A stretch of 6,486 bases of DNA from Spirochaetales bacterium (GTDB taxonomy: Bacteria; Spirochaetota; Spirochaetia; Sphaerochaetales; Sphaerochaetaceae), in contig JALFRH010000019.1 in NCBI GenBank assembly GCA_022785155.1, positions 1-6,486 on the forward strand, written 5' to 3'. The translations under genes and the position numbers were made by a program. Position 1 is the first letter of the stretch. Every line of letters begins with the position of its first letter. The notes below the pieces were generated by a model. The model was not told where the DNA came from and did no database searches. It saw nothing but the letters and a program-made list of their open reading frames with translations. Shown here one piece after another: positions 1 through 5,705 of this stretch.

Positions 1-119
1 CTCAGATATTCTTTCCTCCACCATCTTGATGGTTTCGACACCTATCTGTCCTTTTAATCCAGTTACATCCCCTTCCTTTGATACACCGAAGAAGACTTCT
101 CCCTTTCCGTTCCTATTAA
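1..119 (-). pseudogene. AlbA_2-domain protein, downstream fragment of IS-split gene (continues past left edge)
   Basis: Read on the minus strand, codons 117-115 through 3-1 give 39 open residues beginning NRNGKGEVFFGVSKEGDV and continuing past the window edge. The N-x-x-G-K-G-x-(V/I)-x-F-G-V pattern followed by G-x-V-x-G is the core of the AlbA_2 domain (Schlafen-type putative DNA-binding domain). That domain usually sits at the N-terminus of longer ATP-binding or regulatory proteins. The fragment has no start codon of its own: the same frame meets a TGA inside the insertion sequence at 129-127. It therefore cannot be made as an independent protein from here. It joins the piece at 1441-1546: after removal of the IS and one TAA, the sense sequence reads through ATG CTT AAT AGG AAC GGA without a gap. 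Domain identity is recognised from the motif. The rest of the protein is outside the window, so its full function is unknown. Confidence 0.87.
117..119. repeat. Target-site duplication TAA, left copy
   Basis: TAA immediately outside the left inverted repeat, matched by TAA at 1441-1443 immediately outside the right repeat. A 3-bp duplication fits the ISAzo13 family. The reading frame of the interrupted gene is restored only when one copy is removed. Confidence 0.88.
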
Positions 120-140
120 GGAATTGTCATGAAATAATTT
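120..140. repeat. IS terminal inverted repeat, left
   Basis: The left end starts GGAATTGTCATGAA. Compared with the reverse complement of 1420-1440 (starts GGAACTGTCACGAA), it differs at positions 5, 11, 15 and 16 of 21. Weaker similarity may continue for about eight more bases. Confidence 0.9.
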
Positions 141-154
141 AATCATTTTATAAC
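124..154 (+). promoter_or_regulatory. Candidate transposase promoter inside the IS left end
   Basis: TTGTCA (124-129, five of six bases of the -35 consensus) lies within the terminal inverted repeat. TATAAC (149-154, five of six for -10) follows after a 19-base spacer, slightly longer than the ideal 17. Initiation near 161 would leave a leader of about 50 bases before the GTG at 212. The placement, with the -35 in the terminal repeat, is common for insertion sequences. The call rests on sequence match only. Confidence 0.4.
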
Positions 155-211
155 TTAATACTTCTTTTATTCCCTATTATTGTGATATACTTCTCTTGGA
201 GGACAAGGGAA

Positions 212-1426
212 GTGGCAGTGGCATCGTTTGAAACAAGGAGCGTAGTTAAGAAGATACTTCTGGATGTCACCCCTGTCCTTGACGAGAAGCAGAGAAGGAT
301 CCTCTACGGAAGTGCAGCCGAAGCCCTCGGGCACGGAGGCGTCGCGTTCGTCAACGAAGTGACTGGAAGCGCAAGGAACACCATAACGGCAGGTATGGAT
401 GACATCGGCAAGGAGCACGGCGACAGAGTAAGGAAGGAAGGCGGCGGAAGGAAGAGCAAGATGGAGAAGAATCCCCTTCTACTGGAGTCGGTGGAGAATA
501 TAGCCGGAGGAAGTACATACGGTAATCCAATGAATCCGTTGTGCTGGACGACCCTTTCGCTCAGGAAGATAACCTCCAAACTGAAGGATGACTATGGCTA
601 CGAAGTGAGCCAGAACATAGTTGCGAACTGCCTGGACATGCTGGGCTACAGCAGGCAGCAGAACCAGAAGATGGAGCAGCTGGGGAGCCAGCATCCGGAC
701 AGGGACGCCCAGTTCCGTTACATAAACGACAAGTCCAAGTCGTTCCTGGAGGCCGGGGATCCTGTAATTTCCGTCGACACAAAGAAAAAGGAGCTTCTGG
801 GAGGATTCAGGAACGGAGGGAGCGAATACAGAAGGGAGAAGGATCCCAGGGAGGTCCTCGACCATGACTTCGAGCTCAAGGAACTTGGAAAGATAGTCCC
901 CTACGGCGTCTATGTGGTCAATGACAACACCGGGTTCGTCAATCTCGGCACGAACAACGATACGTCTGACTTTGCCGGAGAAAGCATTCTGCAATGGTGG
1001 CTCCATGTTGGATCGGAGACATTCCCGAATGCGGAGAGGATCTACATAACATGCGACGGAGGAGGAAGCAACTCGTCGCGCACTTGGCTCTGGAAGCAGA
1101 ACCTTCAGAAACTTGCCGATGAAACGGGGCTTGAAGTCCACTGTTCCCATTTCCCTCCGGGGACCAGCAAGTGGAACAAGGTGGAGCACAGGCTTTTCTG
1201 TTATATATCGAGGAACTGGGAGGGCAAGCCCCTTTATGACATAGAGACCGCCGTCAACTTGATAGGTGCGACAACTACGACAAAAGGTCTGAAGGTGAAA
1301 TGCGTTGTCGACAGGAGATATTATGAGAAGGGAAGAAAGGTCTCCGAGGAAGATAAAGACCTCATAAACATCGAGTTTACAGGTCCCAACGAGAAGTGGA
1401 ACTACATAATCAAACCATCAAATTGA
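212..1426 (+). CDS. ISAzo13-family DDE transposase
   Basis: This is the transposase that cuts and moves the surrounding IS. The frame is open from GTG 182. I prefer GTG 212 (404 aa) because GGAGG at 198-202 sits 9 bases ahead of it, whereas nothing useful precedes 182; GTG 218 is a further alternative. Numbered from 212, the family landmarks are a basic GGGRKS region (about 77-82), HPDRDAQF (161-168), VISVDTKKKEL (185-195) with the first catalytic Asp 189, YITCDGGGSN (278-287) with Asp 282, and HFPPGTSKWNKVEHRLF (313-329) with Glu 325. These three would form the DDE triad; the assignment comes from family motifs, not structure. The C-terminus runs through GATTTTKGL to WNYIIKP, the normal family end. 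No frameshift or internal stop is seen. It lies antisense to the disrupted AlbA_2 gene. Confidence 0.94.
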   Translation: MAVASFETRSVVKKILLDVTPVLDEKQRRILYGSAAEALGHGGVAFVNEVTGSARNTITAGMDDIGKEHGDRVRKEGGGRKSKMEKNPLLLESVENIAGGSTYGNPMNPLCWTTLSLRKITSKLKDDYGYEVSQNIVANCLDMLGYSRQQNQKMEQLGSQHPDRDAQFRYINDKSKSFLEAGDPVISVDTKKKELLGGFRNGGSEYRREKDPREVLDHDFELKELGKIVPYGVYVVNDNTGFVNLGTNNDTSDFAGESILQWWLHVGSETFPNAERIYITCDGGGSNSSRTWLWKQNLQKLADETGLEVHCSHFPPGTSKWNKVEHRLFCYISRNWEGKPLYDIETAVNLIGATTTTKGLKVKCVVDRRYYEKGRKVSEEDKDLINIEFTGPNEKWNYIIKPSN

Positions 1427-1440
1427 TTCGTGACAGTTCC
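1420..1440. repeat. IS terminal inverted repeat, right
   Basis: Partner of the left repeat, ending GTGACAGTTCC on the plus strand. It overlaps the last codons and stop of the transposase gene (TGA 1424-1426). On the minus strand it supplies the stop codon (1420-1418) that now ends the truncated AlbA_2 frame. Confidence 0.9.
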
Positions 1441-1443
1441 TAA
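1441..1443. repeat. Target-site duplication TAA, right copy
   Basis: Second copy of the TAA created on insertion. In the sense direction of the interrupted gene this is TTA, spanning the end of the CTT codon and the first base of the following AAT codon. Confidence 0.88.
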
Positions 1444-1546
1444 GCATTGCAGCCAAGGCCTTTATACCTTTATTCAGGCCATTGAGAGAGTTTTTGAACT
1501 CATACGCTTCTCTATCTATCGGATACTCTATATTCAGTCTCATCAT
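1441..1546 (-). pseudogene. AlbA_2-domain protein, 5' fragment with native start
   Basis: This minus-strand fragment starts at ATG 1546-1544, or the next codon ATG 1543-1541. AGGA (sense, 1554-1551) precedes them by 5 and 8 bases. The 35 codons read MMRLNIEYPIDREAYEFKNS and end KGIKALAAML. The 'E-x-x-E-F-K-x-S-L' motif and the helix 'I-x-A-L-A-A-M-L-N-R-N-G' (completed by the piece at 1-119) are the start of an AlbA_2 domain, so together 74 residues of the original protein are visible. The insertion lies between the domain's first helix and its GKGxVxFGV strand, so the domain is destroyed. From its own start the frame now reads seven codons into the IS end and stops at TGA (1420-1418), giving a predicted 42-residue peptide ending RNCHESI. 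A strong promoter lies just upstream. Confidence 0.88.
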
Positions 1547-1563
1547 TGCTTTCCTATAAATAG

Positions 1564-1592
1564 AGTATATGTTTACAGATTTTCTTTGTCAA
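1564..1592 (-). promoter_or_regulatory. Consensus sigma-A promoter of the interrupted AlbA_2 gene
   Basis: On the minus strand TTGACA (1592-1587, perfect -35) is followed by exactly 17 bases and TATACT (1569-1564, five of six for -10). Initiation near 1557 would give a leader of only about 11-14 bases, with AGGA at 1554-1551, before the ATG at 1546 or 1543. This is the clearest promoter in the window. With the IS in place it would transcribe antisense into the right end of the transposase gene. Confidence 0.75.
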
Positions 1593-1750
1593 AATAAACA
1601 ACACTTAATACACACTATTCCCTATTTTTAATTACCAATTTATTAACGATATTCTATTTTTAGGATAGATAATCAGAGTTTTTTGAGGATAAATACTATT
1701 TTGAGGTGTTATCTATGACTTTCGTCTGTGCTTTCTATACTATCCAGCCA

Positions 1751-1783
1751 TAAAAATTGGGCTGCCAACGATATCAGCAGCCC
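1751..1783 (-). terminator. Intrinsic terminator after nfnB
   Basis: On the minus strand GGGCTGC (1783-1777) pairs perfectly with GCAGCCC (1765-1759) around an 11-base loop. AATTTTTA follows at once. It begins 18 bases past the nfnB stop and only has a T-tract in the minus direction, so it closes the nfnAB transcript. The rest of 1561-1750 is AT-rich and holds only the AlbA_2 promoter; I see no gene there. Confidence 0.85.
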
Positions 1784-1801
1784 GGAAATACTAGGGATCA
1801 A

Positions 1802-3214
1802 TTAGTTCTTCTTTGAAAGGAACTCATCAATTGCCTTGGCGGCAACCTTACCAGCACCCATAGCAGAAATAACTGTAGCAGCACCTGTAACAGCGTCACC
1901 ACCAGCATATACTGCTTCGCGGCTTGTAAGACCATCTTCGTTTACGATGATTCCACCGTGAGCGTTTACTTCAAGACCCTTTGTTGTATTCTTGATAAGT
2001 GGGTTTGGAGAAGTACCGATAGCCATGATTACAGAATCTACATCGAGAACAAATTCGCTTCCCTCGATTGGGATAGGTCTTCTTCTGCCCTTTGCATCTG
2101 GTTCACCAAGCTGCATCTTGATGCACTTGATTCCTGTTACAAAGCCATTCTTTGGATCTCTTGGATCATCTGGGTTGTTGTATCCGAGAATCTCAACAGG
2201 ATTGTTCAAGAGCTGGAAGTCGATTCCTTCTTCCATTGCATGCTCCACCTCTTCCTTTCTGGCAGGAAGTTCCTGCAAGGATCTTCTGTAAACGATGTAG
2301 ACATGCTCAGCACCAAGTCTGAGAGCTGTTCTGGCAGCATCCATAGCAACGTTACCGCCACCTACGACAGCAACCTTGCCACCCTTCATGATAGGAGTAT
2401 CAGGATCATCGAGATAAGCCTTCATAAGGTTGGATCTTGTAAGGAATTCGTTGGCGGAATATACACCCTTGAAAGCCTCGCCAGGGATATTCATGAAGTT
2501 AGGAAGACCAGCACCTGAACCGACAAATACTGCTTCATAACCTCTCTCAAAGAGTTCATCGATGGTGAGAGTCTTACCGATGACTACGTTTGTGTCGATA
2601 TCTACACCAAGAGCCTTGAGGCCCTCAACTTCCTTGGCAACGATTGACTTTGGAAGTCTGAACTCAGGAATACCATAGACAAGAACACCGCCAGCTGTGT
2701 GGAGGGCTTCGAAAACAGCTACTTTATATCCCTTCTTGGCAAGGTCACCGGCACATGTAAGACCTGAAGGACCGGAACCTACAACGGCGACCTTATGGCC
2801 GTTTGGTTCAGGAACAACAACTTCAGCCTTGCTGTTTGCGTTGTGCCAATCTGCAACGAATCTCTCGAGTCTTCCGATTCCAACCGGCTCGAACTTTACA
2901 CCAAGAGTACACTTGCTCTCACACTGTGATTCCTGAGGACATACTCTTCCGCAGACAGCTGGGAGGGAAGAAGACTTTGTGATTACATCATAAGCACCTT
3001 CGAAATCCTCTTCTTTGATGTGGGAGATAAACTCAGGGATACTGATGTTTACAGGGCAGCCCTGTACACAAGGTCTTGTCTTACAGTTAAGGCATCTCTT
3101 GGCTTCGTCAACAGCAGTCTGCATGTCATAGCCAAGAGCTACTTCCTTAAAATTGTGTGCTCTTACTTCCGGTGCCTGTGTGGGCATCTCATGTTTCTTT
3201 GGATTAATAGGCAT
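1802..3214 (-). CDS. nfnB: NfnB-like large subunit of ferredoxin-dependent NADH:NADP+ transhydrogenase (GltD/SudA superfamily)
   Basis: The 470-residue protein carries an N-terminal twin [4Fe-4S] domain with Cys 41, 44, 49, 53 (CLNCKTRPCVQGC) and Cys 88, 92, 98, 102 (CGRVCPQESQCESKC). An FAD-binding GSGPSG follows at 146-151, then YGIPEFRLP (180-188), a second Rossmann motif GGGNVAMDAAR (285-295) for NADP(H), and a C-terminal FAD motif VYAGGDAVTGAATVISAMG (435-453). Such proteins are often annotated as glutamate synthase small chain. Here there is no glutamate synthase large subunit, and the partner 15 bases upstream is the NfnA-type flavoprotein. The natural reading is therefore the cytosolic electron-bifurcating NfnAB complex, which uses reduced ferredoxin and NADH to reduce NADP+. 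A sulfide dehydrogenase (SudAB) role is the main alternative. GGGAG (sense, 3229-3225) lies 10 bases before the ATG and abuts the nfnA stop, implying co-translation. Confidence 0.9.
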   Translation of the reverse strand: MPINPKKHEMPTQAPEVRAHNFKEVALGYDMQTAVDEAKRCLNCKTRPCVQGCPVNISIPEFISHIKEEDFEGAYDVITKSSSLPAVCGRVCPQESQCESKCTLGVKFEPVGIGRLERFVADWHNANSKAEVVVPEPNGHKVAVVGSGPSGLTCAGDLAKKGYKVAVFEALHTAGGVLVYGIPEFRLPKSIVAKEVEGLKALGVDIDTNVVIGKTLTIDELFERGYEAVFVGSGAGLPNFMNIPGEAFKGVYSANEFLTRSNLMKAYLDDPDTPIMKGGKVAVVGGGNVAMDAARTALRLGAEHVYIVYRRSLQELPARKEEVEHAMEEGIDFQLLNNPVEILGYNNPDDPRDPKNGFVTGIKCIKMQLGEPDAKGRRRPIPIEGSEFVLDVDSVIMAIGTSPNPLIKNTTKGLEVNAHGGIIVNEDGLTSREAVYAGGDAVTGAATVISAMGAGKVAAKAIDEFLSKKN

Positions 3215-3229
3215 TTTTATATCTCTCCC

Positions 3230-4078
3230 TCAGGCATTCTTGAAAAGATTACATGTCTCTTCGTAGGCATGGCGCTCAAAACCGAAGTACATTCTTCCTC
3301 TGCTCATAGCTTCATCGAAGTCAACTTCGTAGCCGTTGAAGTCAGGGCCGTCGACACAAGCGAACTTGGTGACTCTCTTTCCATCCTGGTTGAGAGTAAG
3401 ACGACATCCGCCGCACATACCTGTTCCGTCGATCATAATAGGGTTCATGGATACTGTTACAGGAATACCGAATGGTTTTGCTGTAGCAACGACGAACTTC
3501 ATCATGATGACAGGTCCGATTGTGATGATCATATCGAACTTTTCACCGCTTTCAAGCATTTCCTTGAGAGGAACGGTAACGTTACCGTGTCTACCATAGG
3601 AACCGTCATCAGACATGACCACAAGGCGGTTTGATGCTTCCCTGAATTCATCTTCGCAGATCAAGAGGTCCTTGTTCCTGAATCCGATAATAGATGTTAC
3701 ATCGGCTCCAAGTCTGTGGAATTCCTGTGCAACAGGCATAGCAATGGCACAACCTACACCACCACCGATGATACAGACCTTCTTGATTCCTTCTGTATGA
3801 GTAGGAACTCCAAGTGGGCCGACGAAGTCCTGAATGTATTCGCCTTCATTCTTATGGTTAAGCTTCTCGGTTGTTGCACCTACAATCTGGAAAATGATCT
3901 TTACTGTACCATCTTCAGTATTGCAACCAGCAACAGTCAATGGGATTCTCTCACCATTTTCGTCAACACGAAGAATGATGAACTGACCTGGCTTGGCTTT
4001 CTCAGCCACGAGAGGTGCTTCAATTTCCATCTGAGTAACAGTTGGATTCAAATTCTTTTTTCTTACAATCTTGTACAT
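3230..4078 (-). CDS. nfnA: NfnA-like small subunit, FAD/NAD and [2Fe-2S] reductase
   Basis: A 282-residue member of the ferredoxin-NADP reductase/dihydroorotate dehydrogenase electron-transfer family. RIPLTVAG (44-51) is the flavin-binding RxxPLT element, and CIIGGGVGCAIAMPVAQ (102-118) is the NAD(H) nucleotide site. The C-terminal cluster region reads MIDGTGMCGGCR (215-226), with FACVDGP (239-245) further on. The PyrK pattern would be C-x4-C-x2-C...C, but here the first ligand position is Asp 217, followed by Cys 222, 225 and 241. An Asp-plus-three-Cys [2Fe-2S] site is what is known for NfnA/NfnS and separates it from PyrK. The subunit would bind NADH and FAD and form the heterodimer with NfnB, encoded next. 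It is the first gene of the two-gene unit. The ATG has only weak SD sequence (GAGAG, 6 bases upstream). Length is normal for the family. Confidence 0.9.
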   Translation of the reverse strand: MYKIVRKKNLNPTVTQMEIEAPLVAEKAKPGQFIILRVDENGERIPLTVAGCNTEDGTVKIIFQIVGATTEKLNHKNEGEYIQDFVGPLGVPTHTEGIKKVCIIGGGVGCAIAMPVAQEFHRLGADVTSIIGFRNKDLLICEDEFREASNRLVVMSDDGSYGRHGNVTVPLKEMLESGEKFDMIITIGPVIMMKFVVATAKPFGIPVTVSMNPIMIDGTGMCGGCRLTLNQDGKRVTKFACVDGPDFNGYEVDFDEAMSRGRMYFGFERHAYEETCNLFKNA

Positions 4079-4150
4079 AACCTACTCTCTATAAATTTTC
4101 AGTATGAATTTGCTTTTTTTCGGCCTGACACTGATCAAGCCATCACTACA

Positions 4151-4179
4151 ATAATATCGATAAAACTTTAATTGGTAAA
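4151..4179 (-). promoter_or_regulatory. Candidate nfnAB promoter
   Basis: On the minus strand TTTACC (4179-4174, four of six for -35), a 17-base spacer and TATTAT (4156-4151, five of six for -10) lie just downstream of the adh terminator. They would start transcription near 4144, about 66 bases before nfnA. The palindrome TATCGATA (4155-4162) overlaps the -10 box and could be an operator. Sequence match only. The remaining leader (4079-4143) shows no recognised riboswitch. Confidence 0.45.
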
Positions 4180-4200
4180 CACTAGAGGTCACCATCATAG

Positions 4201-4223
4201 AAAAAGGACACCCGAAGGTGCCC
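4201..4223 (-). terminator. Intrinsic terminator after adh with UUCG tetraloop
   Basis: Minus-strand GGGCACC (4223-4217), loop TTCG, then GGTGTCC (4212-4206) form a 7-bp stem with one G-U pair, followed by TTTTT (4205-4201). The C(UUCG)G loop is exceptionally stable. It starts 20 bases past the adh stop and separates adh from nfnAB, so the two are probably separate transcripts despite sharing a strand. Confidence 0.9.
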
Positions 4224-4242
4224 ATTTTCAAAATTGGTTTCA

Positions 4243-5460
4243 TCAGAAATCAACTTCTGTATCGTAGTAGCAGCACTTGAGGAGCTTGACCATCTCTTCC
4301 TGGCTTGGCTGGCGTGGGTTGGAGCCTGTGCATGCATCGAGGATTGCGTTCTTTGCAATATCTTCGACTCTCTCAAGGAATACACTCTCTGGAACGAAGC
4401 CCTGCTCTGTAGGATAGCTGTCAGCACCATAGTTCTTGATGCAGTGTGGAATGTTGAGTTCATCATTCATCTTTCTCAAGAATGCAATGAGGAGAGCGAC
4501 CTTCTCATCGTCATCCTTTCCACCAAGGTGCATGTAATCAGCGATGACACCATATCTCTTCTTTGCAACAGGATCCTTTGCGTTGAATGCGATTACCTTT
4601 GGAAGATACATTGCGTTTGCAGCGCCGTGGATGATGTGTGCACCGTAATCCTGGAAGATAGCTCCTGTCTTATGGGCCATTGAGTGGACGATGCCGAGAA
4701 GAGCATTTGAGAATGCCTGGCCAGCGAGACACTGGGCAACGTGCATTCTGTCTCTGGCAGCCATGTCGCCGTTGTAAGAAGGAACAAGATCCTTCTGGAT
4801 CATTTCGATGGCGTGGATTGCAAGAGGATCTGTGAAATCACAGTTTGCTGTTGATACATATGCTTCGATGGCATGTGTAATAGCATCCATACCGGTATGG
4901 GCGACAAGCTTCTTAGGCATTGTCTCAGCCAAGTCTGGGTCTACGATGGCGACATCCGGAGTGATCTCGAAATCTGCAAGAGGATACTTGATTCCCTTCT
5001 TGTAATCTGTGATTACAGCAAATGCAGTTACTTCTGTTGCTGTTCCACTTGTAGAGGAAATGGCACAGAAATGAGCCTTCTTTCTAAGCTGTGGCATGCC
5101 GAAGACCTTACACATTTCTTCGAATGTGATCTCTGGATACTCATATTTGACCCACATTGCCTTAGCAGCATCGATAGGAGAACCACCACCCATGGCAACG
5201 ATCCAATCAGGCTGGAAAGCAAGCATCTTCTCAGCGCCTGCCATAACTGTATCTACAGAAGGATCCGGCTCGATTCCGTCGATAACCATAACTTCCATTC
5301 CTGCTTCCTTAAGATAAGCTTCAGCCTTATCAAGGAATCCAAATCTCTTCATGGAGCCGCCTCCGACACAGATGACAGCTTTCTTTCCTTTAAAACTCTT
5401 AAGTGCTTCCATTGCACCTTTTCCATGATACAAATCTCTAGGTAGAGTAAAACGAGCCAT
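4243..5460 (-). CDS. Iron-containing (group III) alcohol dehydrogenase, probably NADPH-preferring
   Basis: This 405-residue protein would interconvert aldehydes and alcohols, most likely reducing a fermentation aldehyde to the alcohol. Family marks are GGGSPIDAAK (91-100), STSGTATEVTAF (136-147), the metal-site helix MDAITHAIEAY (191-201) with Asp 192 and His 196, and HSMAHKTG (259-266) with His 259. The last metal ligand is probably His 278 in IHGAANA (277-283). His 259 and His 278 are 19 residues apart, against 14 in FucO/AdhE-type enzymes, because of a short insertion (around FQDYGAHI); the alignment is by eye. GGGSMKRFG (33-41) near the N-terminus resembles the GGGSxKxxG cofactor loop of YqhD/butanol dehydrogenases and suggests NADPH use; this is inference. 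Exact substrate cannot be read from sequence. The start is firm: AGGAGG (sense, 5474-5469) lies 8 bases before ATG. The gene is monocistronic, bounded by its own terminator. Confidence 0.93.
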   Translation of the reverse strand: MARFTLPRDLYHGKGAMEALKSFKGKKAVICVGGGSMKRFGFLDKAEAYLKEAGMEVMVIDGIEPDPSVDTVMAGAEKMLAFQPDWIVAMGGGSPIDAAKAMWVKYEYPEITFEEMCKVFGMPQLRKKAHFCAISSTSGTATEVTAFAVITDYKKGIKYPLADFEITPDVAIVDPDLAETMPKKLVAHTGMDAITHAIEAYVSTANCDFTDPLAIHAIEMIQKDLVPSYNGDMAARDRMHVAQCLAGQAFSNALLGIVHSMAHKTGAIFQDYGAHIIHGAANAMYLPKVIAFNAKDPVAKKRYGVIADYMHLGGKDDDEKVALLIAFLRKMNDELNIPHCIKNYGADSYPTEQGFVPESVFLERVEDIAKNAILDACTGSNPRQPSQEEMVKLLKCCYYDTEVDF

Positions 5461-5515
5461 ATTGGTCTCCTCCTATCAAATGGTTTTTAGGGTATTCATT
5501 CCCCCTGATGGCTAC

Positions 5516-5521
5516 CTTATA
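5516..5521 (-). promoter_or_regulatory. Candidate extended -10 element for adh
   Basis: On the minus strand TGTTATAAG contains TATAAG (5521-5516, five of six for -10) preceded by TGT, the TGN motif of an extended -10 promoter. No good -35 box sits at the usual distance, which is tolerated by extended -10 promoters. Initiation near 5509 would leave a leader of about 49 bases to the ATG at 5460. Sequence match only. Confidence 0.4.
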
Positions 5522-5547
5522 ACACAATAGAAAATAAAAAGCTAGGT

Positions 5548-5571
5548 TTTTATCGATATCAAAATATCAAA
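5548..5571. promoter_or_regulatory. Repeat and palindrome cluster upstream of adh, possible operator
   Basis: The segment holds the palindrome TATCGATA (5551-5558), overlapping two perfect tandem copies of ATATCAAA (5556-5563, 5564-5571). A third copy lies at 5606-5613. If adh transcription starts near 5509, the cluster lies roughly 40-60 bases upstream, where an activator could bind. It also lies between adh and the divergent nuclease gene. In AT-rich DNA such short repeats can arise by chance, so the regulatory role is a guess. Confidence 0.3.
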
Positions 5572-5705
5572 TAACACTCTTTTTCATATTTCTCCTTTTT
5601 TCTTCATATCAAATAGAATCGAAAGAATGAGAAAATGCGTAATCTGTTGAAAATATTATGAAATGTGTCCTCTTTTGCCCCTATCTGAGGTGTTTTTTAT
5701 CAGTT

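Larger units (their letters stand above)
120..1440 (+). mobile_element. Complete ISAzo13-family insertion sequence (1321 bp)
   Basis: The element is bounded by 21-bp imperfect terminal inverted repeats (120-140 and 1420-1440, 17 of 21 identical) and flanked by a direct TAA duplication (117-119 and 1441-1443). It encodes a single ISAzo13-type DDE transposase that fills nearly the whole element. A 3-bp target duplication and a length near 1.3 kb agree with what is known of this IS family. The boundaries are fixed independently by the host gene: removing 120-1440 plus one TAA restores a continuous AlbA_2 frame. No passenger gene is present. The element looks intact, so it may still be mobile. 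Its interior is visibly richer in G and C, with frequent AGG and GGA codons, than the AT-rich flanks, consistent with arrival from elsewhere. Confidence 0.95.

Noticed and set aside
479..1189. Minus-strand open frame opposite the transposase (236 codons)
   Set aside because: Antisense to an intact family transposase with all motifs; no recognisable domain and no promoter or ribosome site.
1714..1752. Short plus-strand frame MTFVCAFYTIQP with GAGG upstream
   Set aside because: Twelve codons, no homology I recognise, and it ends at the nfnB terminator. The GAGGTGTT...TAT similarity to the region before 5706 is short and T-rich, so I treat it as chance.
1561..1800. Possible RNA gene or riboswitch in the AT-rich gap between nfnB and the AlbA_2 gene
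   Set aside because: Apart from the terminator hairpin and the minus-strand promoter I see no conserved structured element.
1958..2518. Plus-strand open frames opposite nfnB and nfnA (for example 1958-2518, 3020-3634, 3716-4171)
   Set aside because: They lie wholly antisense to clearly recognisable enzymes, have cysteine- and serine-rich translations without domains, and lack ribosome sites. They are shadow frames.
1802..3214. Glutamate synthase small subunit (GltD) as the function of the 470-residue protein
   Set aside because: No glutamate synthase large subunit is adjacent, while an NfnA-type partner is directly upstream and translationally close. GltD similarity is superfamily-level.
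3230..4078. Dihydroorotate dehydrogenase electron-transfer subunit (PyrK)
   Set aside because: The first cluster ligand position is Asp, not Cys, and no pyrD or other pyrimidine gene is nearby.
120..5705. Composite transposon or genomic island carrying adh-nfnAB
   Set aside because: Only one IS copy is present and its target duplication brackets the IS alone. The right-hand nuclease gene has no matching terminal repeats in view.
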